A DNA stretch of 64,000 nt. Source: Natrinema hispanicum. Lineage in GTDB: Archaea; Halobacteriota; Halobacteria; Halobacteriales; Natrialbaceae. A program made the translations under genes and the position numbers. The stretch is from assembly GCF_900111485.1 (NCBI RefSeq), contig NZ_FOIC01000015.1:18882-82881 (forward strand), in the 5' to 3' direction. This document shows positions 44,821 to 51,657 of this stretch, one piece after another; within the stretch, counting starts at the first letter, position 1; every line of letters starts with the position of its first letter. The notes under the pieces are model-generated. The model was not told the origin of the DNA. It worked only from the letters and a program-made list of their open reading frames with translations, and searched no databases.

Positions 44821-44905
44821 TACGGTCTGCTATCACGGATACCGGCGCACCCGCAGGACGGGTCGCGGGTGCGCCGGCACTGACTGAGCGGAGTCCGTCT
44901 GAGAG
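44818..44905. repeat. Nested palindromic element, type A (copy 3)
   Basis: It begins at the scpA stop (TAATACGGTCTGCT). The central stem is a perfect 13 bp: CCGGCGCACCCGC (44842-44854) pairs with GCGGGTGCGCCGG (44865-44877) around a 10-nt loop. The right flank GAGCGGAGTCCGTCTGA is an imperfect inverted partner of the left flank. In RNA it would be a strong hairpin at the end of the smc-scpA transcript. Confidence 0.7.
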
Positions 44906-44925
44906 TGGAGTCGCCGCCTGTGCTG

Positions 44926-45978
44926 TTAGTCGATGTCGGACTCGAGGACGGCACCAGTCCCGGGGCGCTCGAGGCCGGCGAGGTCGATCCGACCGTCAGG
45001 CATCGGGACGCCGTCGGCGGGATCGTCGGCTAACAGCAGCGAGCCGTCGAGATCGGCGTAGTCCAGCAGTGGCGCGAGGTGACAAGCCGCCGCGATCGAG
45101 GCGTTTGACTCGGTCATACAGCCACACATCACCGCGAGCCCGTGGGCGCGAGCGGCGTGGATCATCCGTTTGGCCTCGAGCAGGCCGCCGCATTTCATCA
45201 GTTTCAGGTTCGCGATGTCACAGCGGTCCGCGATCCGTGGAATATCGGCCAGCGTCACGCAGGACTCATCGGCGGCGATCGGCAGCGGCGATCGTTCGGA
45301 GACGAACCGCAGTCCCTCTGGATTCTCGGCAGGAACTGGCTGTTCGACGAACGCCGGGTCGTAGTCCGCTAACCGCTCGATCTTCGTGACGGCCTCGCGG
45401 GGCGTCCAGGCCTCGTTCGCATCGACGAACAGCCGAACGTTGGGGGCGACCGACCGAATCGTCTCGACGATCTCGAGGTCGCGGTCAGTGCCCAGCTTGA
45501 CCTTCAGCGTGGAGTAACCGCGTTGGACGGCTGTCTCGGTCTTCTCGCGCATCGTTGCCGTGTCGTCGAGCCCGATGGTGTAGGAGGTCTCGAGGGTTCG
45601 GTCGGGGTCGAGTCCCCAGTAGCGGTAGAGAGGGATCTCGAGTCGTTTGGCGACGAGATCGTGAAGCGCGATGCTGACCGCGGTCCGAGCGGCCGGATTC
45701 TTGCGGACCGTCTCACGCATACGGCGTTCGATCCGCTCGAGCTGGTGGGGATCACCGACATCTTCGACGACCGACAGCAGGTCGGGCAGGACGGTCGTGA
45801 CGGTTGCTGGGGTCTCGCCGTAGTGTGACGATGGTGTGCCAGCGCCGATACCGACCCGGCCCTCGTCGTCTTCGATTCGGACGAAGACAGCGTCGGATTC
45901 AGTCGTCGTGCCGCGAGCGATCCCGAACGGGTACTCGAGTGGCAGCGAGCGCCGTTCGAACGCCGTCTCGAGGGTCAT
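44926..45978 (-). CDS. Enolase-superfamily epimerase (DgcA / dipeptide epimerase-like)
   Basis: A 350-residue TIM-barrel enzyme. The catalytic Lys motif is STLKVKLGTD near residue 157, the metal ligands are in LFVDANEAW, VEQPVPAEN and IAADESCVTL, and the second Lys is in IANLKLMKCGG. It resembles dipeptide epimerases and the N-acetyl-D-glutamate racemase DgcA. The 4-nt overlap with the upstream DUF1611 gene makes the DgcN/DgcA pairing likely, pointing to D-glutamate or related N-acyl amino acid breakdown. Confidence 0.85.
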   Translation of the reverse strand: MTLETAFERRSLPLEYPFGIARGTTTESDAVFVRIEDDEGRVGIGAGTPSSHYGETPATVTTVLPDLLSVVEDVGDPHQLERIERRMRETVRKNPAARTAVSIALHDLVAKRLEIPLYRYWGLDPDRTLETSYTIGLDDTATMREKTETAVQRGYSTLKVKLGTDRDLEIVETIRSVAPNVRLFVDANEAWTPREAVTKIERLADYDPAFVEQPVPAENPEGLRFVSERSPLPIAADESCVTLADIPRIADRCDIANLKLMKCGGLLEAKRMIHAARAHGLAVMCGCMTESNASIAAACHLAPLLDYADLDGSLLLADDPADGVPMPDGRIDLAGLERPGTGAVLESDID

Positions 45979-46994
45979 AGGAGTTCGTCGAGCACCGCGT
46001 CGGTCCCAAAGCGGATCACGTCGGTTGCGGGTGCGTCGAGCGTGTCGGCGTACGCGTCGACGGCGTCGCGAGCCGCCTCGTCGTCATCCATGGCGGACGT
46101 GTTGAGCGCGCCGGCGACGATCTGGCTCTCCGCGACTGGGGCAGCGACGTTCTCGTAGAGGTCGACGTACGTTGGAATCGACGGTAGCGCAAACGACTCG
46201 TAGCCGTGGATCGCCTCCTGGCCGGCGTTGTGACAGAGCACGAGTTTGTCGGCCATCGACCCGTGGAGGATGCCGAGCGTGACCGCCGAGTACGCCGGGT
46301 GAACGATGCTGCCCTGGCCTTCGACGAACAGGTAGTCGTGCTCGTCGCCTTTCTCTACGATCATCTCCTCGACCGCGCCCGCGGTGAAGTCGCTGACGAC
46401 GCGGTCGATCGGATTGCCCCACCCCTCGATCATAATTCCCGTCTGGCCGGTCGGGATCACGGCAGCGTCGTGACCGGCCGCGCGGGCGTCGCGGGCGAGT
46501 TCCATCGTCGTCGTCATTTTACCGGCCGAGCAGTCGGTGCCGACGGTGAGGATTACCTCGGCGTCGACCTCGTCGGCCACGCCTTTGGCGACCGTGAGGT
46601 CTTCGGGCGGGTTCCGAACGTCCCAGATGTCACAGTCGTTCTCGGCCGCCAGTCGGGCGAACTCCTCGTCGTCTTCGAGGAAGTAGTGCAGTCCAGAGAT
46701 GACGTCACAGCCGTACTCGAGTGCCGTCCGAACGTCGTCGCGCCAGCTCTCGTCGAAGCCGCCACCGATCGGCGCGATGCCGATCAGGAGGGCGTCGACG
46801 GCGTCGGGCTCTACGGCGGCCATCTCGGAGACGATCGGTGCATCCTGCACGTCAGAAACGAAATCGGAGACGCGGTGTCCATCGGCCGTCCGATCGAGGA
46901 TCGAGACGACGTCGTGGTCAGCATAGCGGAGGATCCCGAGTGCGGTTTTGGCGTTGGTGGGGAATTTCTCGTGAGCGAGAATTGCGATACGCAT
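45975..46994 (-). CDS. DUF1611 protein (DgcN-like N-acyltransferase)
   Basis: A 339-residue cytoplasmic protein with a P-loop-like motif TVGTDCSAGKMTTTMELARDA near residue 156, an N-terminal alpha/beta domain (IAILAHEKFPTNAKTALGIL), and VEGQGSIVHPAYSAVTLGIL near residue 225. DUF1611 members include DgcN, reported to N-acetylate D-glutamate before racemisation by DgcA. It is the first gene of the pair. Its exact acyl donor and substrate here are inferred only. Confidence 0.82.
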   Translation of the reverse strand: MRIAILAHEKFPTNAKTALGILRYADHDVVSILDRTADGHRVSDFVSDVQDAPIVSEMAAVEPDAVDALLIGIAPIGGGFDESWRDDVRTALEYGCDVISGLHYFLEDDEEFARLAAENDCDIWDVRNPPEDLTVAKGVADEVDAEVILTVGTDCSAGKMTTTMELARDARAAGHDAAVIPTGQTGIMIEGWGNPIDRVVSDFTAGAVEEMIVEKGDEHDYLFVEGQGSIVHPAYSAVTLGILHGSMADKLVLCHNAGQEAIHGYESFALPSIPTYVDLYENVAAPVAESQIVAGALNTSAMDDDEAARDAVDAYADTLDAPATDVIRFGTDAVLDELL

Positions 46995-47250
46995 ACGTGT
47001 GAGATAGACGAGGGAGTACTTGAACTACCTGACTGGCGGAATGCCAGTGAGAAGCAAACGCGTATCGAACCCGGCTGAAACGAAACGGATGAAACTACCT
47101 TGCTAAGTAGTAGCGTGCTACCGCGGCCATCGTCGGACGCTGCTATGACGGGTGCTGGTGTCAACTGCGCGTTGCATGGCCACGTCTCGGGCACGAACGG
47201 TCCCGATGGGAGCCGGCTGCCGTCCGTCGCGGGTGCAACGGTCGGTGCGC

Positions 47251-47259
47251 TTATTGTAG
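47251..47259 (+). promoter_or_regulatory. TATA box for the small zinc protein
   Basis: TTATTGTAG is centred about 27 nt before ATG 47281. The rest of 46995-47250 contains an ACTGGC-GGAAT-GCCAGT hairpin and no supportable gene. Confidence 0.45.
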
Positions 47260-47280
47260 TGTGAGACGGCACCACTGAGC

Positions 47281-47475
47281 ATGGATGGCGTCCTGAACGA
47301 AACGACAAACAAGATACACAGACACGAGACCGGCTGTGCTGACTTCCGGACGACCTGTGGCGCAACCATCCACGTCGCTCACGACAATCTCCGTCTGATC
47401 GCTATCGAGCGAGCGGTCACCGATGCGGACGTGACCAAATGCGGTCGCTGTTTTGCCGACGGCAGCGGCTACTGA
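47281..47475 (+). CDS. Small Cys/His zinc-binding protein
   Basis: A 64-residue haloarchaeal protein with likely metal ligands spread as HETGC, TTCGATIHVAH and TKCGRCFADGSGY. The C-terminal CGRCF..G.GY end is a pattern I recall from several small haloarchaeal proteins, but I cannot name the family. The upstream TATA box supports real expression. Possible nucleic-acid or protein-binding zinc finger. Confidence 0.65.
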   Translation: MDGVLNETTNKIHRHETGCADFRTTCGATIHVAHDNLRLIAIERAVTDADVTKCGRCFADGSGY

Positions 47476-47593
47476 CGTCCCACAGGAGTCAGACTGCCGG
47501 ACACGGGTCGATGACGACTCGAGCGCATCTCGAGAGCCGTCGCCGATGGCGACATCACCCGTCTCGGTCGCTGTCATCCGCGTGTGCTTCCTC

Positions 47594-48523
47594 TCACAGT
47601 ACCTGCAACTCCGTCGTCCAAAACGAGCGGACGGCGTCTGCAAGCGCCGGCTCCGGATCGCCGGTCGCGTCGACGGCGGCCGTCGCGGTCGGCTCGAGGC
47701 CCGATTCGTCGACCAGGGTGTCGACGATCCCGCGCTGGCCCACGAGAACGAGCGGCGTCTCGGCGCGTTCGCCGCCAGGTTCGTACGCCGCAAGCGCCTC
47801 GCGACAGCGCTCGAGATGGGTGTCGATCTGATCGTCACGGATCCGCTCGAACCGGGCCTGTGAGAAGCCACCTTTCGAGTGGCTGCCTTTGACGTCGCTT
47901 TCGAAACCGCGGTAGTCGACGCGCTCGTCGCCCTCATAGACGCCGCAGGCGAACAGGTCGGTCCGGACCAGCGCGACTGCGTGGCGGCCGGTCGGTAGGA
48001 ACCACTCGCGCTCGAGTTCGAATCGATCGCCCCAGGTCGCGTCGACGTCGGGGGTGATCGGCGGCTCGAGCGTCACTGCCAGCAGGCCGGCATCGTCGAT
48101 ACAGCAGAGACACGGCGCAGTCTCGTCGATGAGGGCGACCCGTTCACCGAGGACGTCCGCAAGGTCGTCGCGGATCGTGTCAGGGACCTCGTCGTCAATA
48201 ACGGCAGTCAGCGCTCCCTCGGGCCCTGTTTGAAACGACGCGAGTCGATCGAGGACGTCCTCGAGTCGGGCCCCACGGAGCTGTTCACGGCGGCGGACCT
48301 CGAGTGCAGTCTCGTCGTCTTCGAACTGCTCGAGTTCGCCCTCGAGCTGGGCGATCCGGTCCTCGAGCCGATTGTTACGCTCTTCGACCTCCTGTCGGGC
48401 AGTGGCGGCTTCAGCCCGGCGTTCGGCTTCGGCCTCGTAGCGCTTTCGCAACCGCTCGGTTTCCGCCTCGAGCTCGTCGATACGCTGTTTGAGCGACGCG
48501 CGGCCGAGCAACTCGTCGAGCAT
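47594..48523 (-). CDS. Vms1/Ankzf1-like peptidyl-tRNA hydrolase (VLRF1 domain)
   Basis: A 309-residue protein. Residues 1-75 are a coiled coil (LKQRIDELEAETERLRKRYE onward). The centre and C-terminus form an eRF1-like release-factor fold: REWFLPTGRHAVALVRTDLFACGVYEG, then the VLRF1 motif GSHSKGGFSQARFERIRDDQ near residue 212 with the catalytic-type Gln, and a C-terminal LVLVGQRGIVDTLV strand. Eukaryotic Vms1 frees nascent chains from stalled 60S subunits; an archaeal counterpart role in ribosome rescue is likely. Confidence 0.85.
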   Translation of the reverse strand: MLDELLGRASLKQRIDELEAETERLRKRYEAEAERRAEAATARQEVEERNNRLEDRIAQLEGELEQFEDDETALEVRRREQLRGARLEDVLDRLASFQTGPEGALTAVIDDEVPDTIRDDLADVLGERVALIDETAPCLCCIDDAGLLAVTLEPPITPDVDATWGDRFELEREWFLPTGRHAVALVRTDLFACGVYEGDERVDYRGFESDVKGSHSKGGFSQARFERIRDDQIDTHLERCREALAAYEPGGERAETPLVLVGQRGIVDTLVDESGLEPTATAAVDATGDPEPALADAVRSFWTTELQVL

Positions 48524-48552
48524 GCGGCCGAAATCGGGAAGCGAGACTACTT

Positions 48553-48945
48553 CTAGGTTCCGGCAGTCGACGGCCAGTCGTCAGACGACGTTGCGTCGTC
48601 GGCCTGCCAGCCGCCAGCAATCGAGAGCAGCTGGCGAGCGCGTTCCCGACGGGCCAGAAACACCTCCTGAAGCGAGGGCGGATTCCGTACGCTGGTTCCC
48701 TCGAGTATCGGTTCCGGCAGCGCAAGCGTATTCGTCGGAACGTCGGCAGCCCCGTGAACCGGGAAATGACGCGTCTCGAGTTTCATCACCAGCGGCGTAT
48801 CGAGCCGCTCGAGTCCGTCGCCGGTCGCGTACACCTCCTCGTTGATCCGCTCGTGTTGCTCGTTGTGCATGAGCGCGTGGTCCCCGTCGGTCGGGGTCAC
48901 GTAGAGCCGTCCGAGATAGTAGCCTCGAGAGAAGAGCTCGAACAT
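48553..48945 (-). CDS. DUF5802 haloarchaeal protein
   Basis: A 130-residue soluble protein beginning MFELFSRGYYLGRLYVTPTD with LDTPLVMKLETRHFPVHG in the middle, matching DUF5802. The start is set at this conserved MFE; ten further upstream in-frame residues are not family-like. It sits 29 nt upstream of the Vms1-like gene on the same strand, so the two may be co-transcribed. Function unknown. The 295-bp gap after it (48976-49270) shows only A/T-rich promoter-like words. Confidence 0.8.
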   Translation of the reverse strand: MFELFSRGYYLGRLYVTPTDGDHALMHNEQHERINEEVYATGDGLERLDTPLVMKLETRHFPVHGAADVPTNTLALPEPILEGTSVRNPPSLQEVFLARRERARQLLSIAGGWQADDATSSDDWPSTAGT

Positions 48946-49270
48946 GCTAGCTAGTAACAAGGACTGGAGCGGCATAACTGTTTTCGGACAGGGTTACAAC
49001 GACGCGCTATCAATGGGGTTTCCGGCCGACAGCTACTGCCAAGTCACAGTATAGACGTGATTGATTTCGTGAAACCGTATAATGAAACTGCGTGTACGCT
49101 CTGTCAGCCACTGTGACAGCTGGGTCACGCGGTCGACAGCCGGATGAGAATATCACGGAACGTCAGCCCGTTGTGAACGCTCAAAACGGATTTCAACGGT
49201 CGAACGATCCGAGTAAACGATTCGAACGAAGGTCTGTCTTTTTAGGATGTTCTGAACGACAATACGATCG

Positions 49271-50209
49271 ATGAGAACCACGCGGTCTGTCGCCCTCCTG
49301 GTGACCCTCGCTATCATCGGCCTCACGGTCGCGCCAGTTACGAGCGGTGTCGTCGCGGGCACGTTCACCGCGGCCGACACCGATGAAACCCAGTCGGCCT
49401 CGACGAACGCGTCCGTCGGCACGATGATGCAAGCCAGCGCAGCCGACACGAGTAACGCGATCGAAACCGAACTGTTCGAGACGGCCTACGAACGTACCGA
49501 TACCGAGAGTAAGGCGACACTCGTCAGCGACCGCGCAGCTGAACTCGAGGAAAAAGTCGCCACCCTCGAGGCCGAACGCGAACAACTGAACGCGAACCGC
49601 GAACAGCTCTCGCAGGGTGCTTACCAGTCACAGCTGTCCCGACTGACGGTACAACTCGCTGCTCTCGAGCGGTCGATCGAACGGACCGAACGTCGTGCCG
49701 CGGAGGTCGGCGTCGCGGAAGATCGACTTGTTGACCTGCAGCGAGACGTGGCTGCAGTCCGGCAGAACACCGCAAAGCAAGCCCGTCCAGGCGTCGCGGC
49801 AGTCGCTCAGGGAATCGCTAGCAACGCTCCGTCTGACGTGCCCACTGGACCGCCGAGCGAGCGTGGCCCCGACACCGAGCAGTCGCCGGCAGGCGGGCTG
49901 GATGACAAACCGTCGAAGGCCAGTCCAGCTGAGCAGCCATCAGAGGGCAATTCAGCTACTCAGCCATCAGAAAGCAGTTCTGCTGATCGGCAATCAGAGG
50001 GCAATTCGGGTAATCAGCAATCGGAGGGCGGTTCTGCTGATCAGCCATCGGAAAGCAATTCGGGTAATCAACCATCGGAGAGCGATTCGACCGACCAGTC
50101 GCCAGGTCGTCCCACGGAGACACCAACCAGTCCATCGACAGACAAATCGAACGGTGGCGGTACCTCACCCACCGAGTCCGGCGGCTCGCGCGGCGCTGCT
50201 GACAACTAA
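49271..50209 (+). CDS. Secreted protein with coiled coil and Ser-rich nonapeptide repeats
   Basis: A 312-residue exported protein resembling the DUF7096 group. The signal peptide RTTRSVALLVTLAIIGLTVAP ends near residue 30. Residues 55-160 form a coiled coil (ELEEKVATLEAEREQLNANR; LERSIERTERRAAEV). From about residue 195 the protein is disordered, and residues 222-275 consist of six 9-residue repeats of the type QPSEGNSAT/PSESNSGNQ. There is no C-terminal membrane anchor or PGF tail, so it is probably released. The next gene is an ArsR-like regulator on the same strand. Confidence 0.75.
   Translation: MRTTRSVALLVTLAIIGLTVAPVTSGVVAGTFTAADTDETQSASTNASVGTMMQASAADTSNAIETELFETAYERTDTESKATLVSDRAAELEEKVATLEAEREQLNANREQLSQGAYQSQLSRLTVQLAALERSIERTERRAAEVGVAEDRLVDLQRDVAAVRQNTAKQARPGVAAVAQGIASNAPSDVPTGPPSERGPDTEQSPAGGLDDKPSKASPAEQPSEGNSATQPSESSSADRQSEGNSGNQQSEGGSADQPSESNSGNQPSESDSTDQSPGRPTETPTSPSTDKSNGGGTSPTESGGSRGAADN
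49934..50095 (+). repeat. Six tandem 27-bp coding repeats
   Basis: Six in-frame units of 27 bp (consensus about CAGCCATCAGAGGGCAATTC followed by GGGTAAT) lie inside the secreted-protein gene. Third-base changes between units show that the amino-acid pattern, not just the DNA, has been kept. Unit number may vary between strains. Confidence 0.8.
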
Positions 50210-50296
50210 CGTGTGGCACCGTGTGCCGAACCACCGATTCCCCGGTCGTATTTCGAGCAGACACGCTTTTCAGCGACAGTCACTAACGCTTGCGTA

Positions 50297-50956
50297 ATGG
50301 ACTCCGCCGCGCTGTTGGATCTACTCGGGAACGAAAACCGAAGACGAATCCTTCGGTTGCTCGCCCGCAAACCGTGTTACGTCACCGAAATATCTGATTA
50401 CCTCGGCGTGAGTCCCAAGGCAGTCATCGAACACCTGCGCAAACTCGAGGAAGCGGGGTTGGTCGAGAGCCGCGTTGACGACCAGCGACGGAAGTACTTT
50501 CACATCGCCCGCAACGTCAGGCTCGAGGTGACCGTCTCCCCGTACGGATTCGCGAGCAAAAGCGCCTATCCGGCCAACAACAGCTTCGATATCACGGCCT
50601 GTCGGCACCTCTCGCTCGACGTCGCCTGGGACGAGACGGACGACCTCGACGACTTGCTGGCCGTCCTCGATGAGTTAGAGCAACTCGAAAACGAACTCTC
50701 GCTGGCCCAGCGCTGGGTGCAGGGACGCCTCTCTGACGTGCTCGATCATATCTCCGAGGCCGTCGGGGCCGGTTCGGAAAGTCGGATCTACGCCGATCTG
50801 CTCGCGAGTGTCCGCTCGGAGCCCAAATCCGTCGGCGAACTCAGTGAGGACCTCGGCGCGCCACGCGAGGTCGTCACCGAGTTACTCGAGGTGATGGCGG
50901 ACAACGGCGTGGTTCGCCGGACCGAACACGGCTGGGAGCTGACGACAAACGGGTAA
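50297..50956 (+). CDS. ArsR-like winged-helix transcription regulator
   Basis: A 219-residue regulator. Residues 1-75 are an ArsR-type winged helix (ALLDLLGNENRRRILRLLAR; YVTEISDYLGVSPKAVIEHL; KLEEAGLVESRVDD). The middle has a Cys (ITACRHLSLDV) and a helical stretch, and residues 165-219 form a second helix-turn-helix (EPKSVGELSEDLGAPREVVT). ATG 50297 is the family-like start; longer starts reach into the upstream gene's end. 87 nt after the secreted repeat protein, so co-regulation is plausible. Confidence 0.82.
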   Translation: MDSAALLDLLGNENRRRILRLLARKPCYVTEISDYLGVSPKAVIEHLRKLEEAGLVESRVDDQRRKYFHIARNVRLEVTVSPYGFASKSAYPANNSFDITACRHLSLDVAWDETDDLDDLLAVLDELEQLENELSLAQRWVQGRLSDVLDHISEAVGAGSESRIYADLLASVRSEPKSVGELSEDLGAPREVVTELLEVMADNGVVRRTEHGWELTTNG

Positions 50957-51001
50957 GCGGCAAGTGACACACGGTCACCGATCGGCGCACGTGTCGATCG
51001 C

Positions 51002-51553
51002 TCACTCGAGGTCGCGGTTGAGGCCGTCGTGCAGGTCCCGGCCGAAGTAGTACCCGACGAGTGAGGCGAAGAGTCCGAACGTCGCTCCGATGGCGACGAC
51101 CGTTTGGCCGGAACCAGCCACGGTGATGATCGCGTTATTGAGAACGGCAGTAATAGCACCGACAGAGATGCCGGCTGCCGTCACCTCGAGATAGCGCCGC
51201 TTCGATGCGACCAGCCCGATGAGAAAGGCGGTGACGAACATGCCGATCATGCGTCCGGCGATCGGCAGTACGGTCGCGCCGACCAGTAACCCGACACCGA
51301 GCAGCGCCACGAGCGCGGCGTACCCTTTTGGCGAAAAATAGCGCCCAAGCGAGAGCCGTGCCGTAAGCGGCGAATACCACGAGCTTGTCTCTCCACCCGC
51401 CACACTCGAGCTGTCTCCTGCTGACGCGACCGACTCGTCGACGCCAGCGACGCCGGATTCTGAACGCAGGCGGTCCGTCTCCTCGAGGAGGTCGTCAGTC
51501 GCGGGCACGTCCCGGTTCCGACGCTCGGTCAGTTCGTCCGAGCGGTCGCTCAT
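51002..51553 (-). CDS. Haloarchaeal membrane protein with four helices (DUF456-like)
   Basis: A 183-residue protein. A polar N-terminal tail of about 70 residues with LLEETDRLRSESG is followed by four hydrophobic helices (GYAALVALLGVGLLVGATVL; IGMFVTAFLIGLVAS; ITAVLNNAIITVAG; TVVAIGATFGLFASLVGYYFG) rich in small residues, as in DUF456-type proteins. ATG 51553 is preferred over 51580. Convergent with the ArsR-like gene. Function unknown. Confidence 0.65.
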   Translation of the reverse strand: MSDRSDELTERRNRDVPATDDLLEETDRLRSESGVAGVDESVASAGDSSSVAGGETSSWYSPLTARLSLGRYFSPKGYAALVALLGVGLLVGATVLPIAGRMIGMFVTAFLIGLVASKRRYLEVTAAGISVGAITAVLNNAIITVAGSGQTVVAIGATFGLFASLVGYYFGRDLHDGLNRDLE

Positions 51554-51657
51554 GGCTGACCAGAAGGCGGCCGACAGCATGGGCCTTTCCCCGCTCGAGA
51601 CGCATCACTCGAGCGATCACAACGACAGCGACGGTCGAAAATCAGTGCCGGAACCCG

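Noticed and set aside
49934..50095. CRISPR array suggested by regular repeats
   Set aside because: The units are contiguous 27-bp coding repeats without spacers, in frame within a secreted protein gene.
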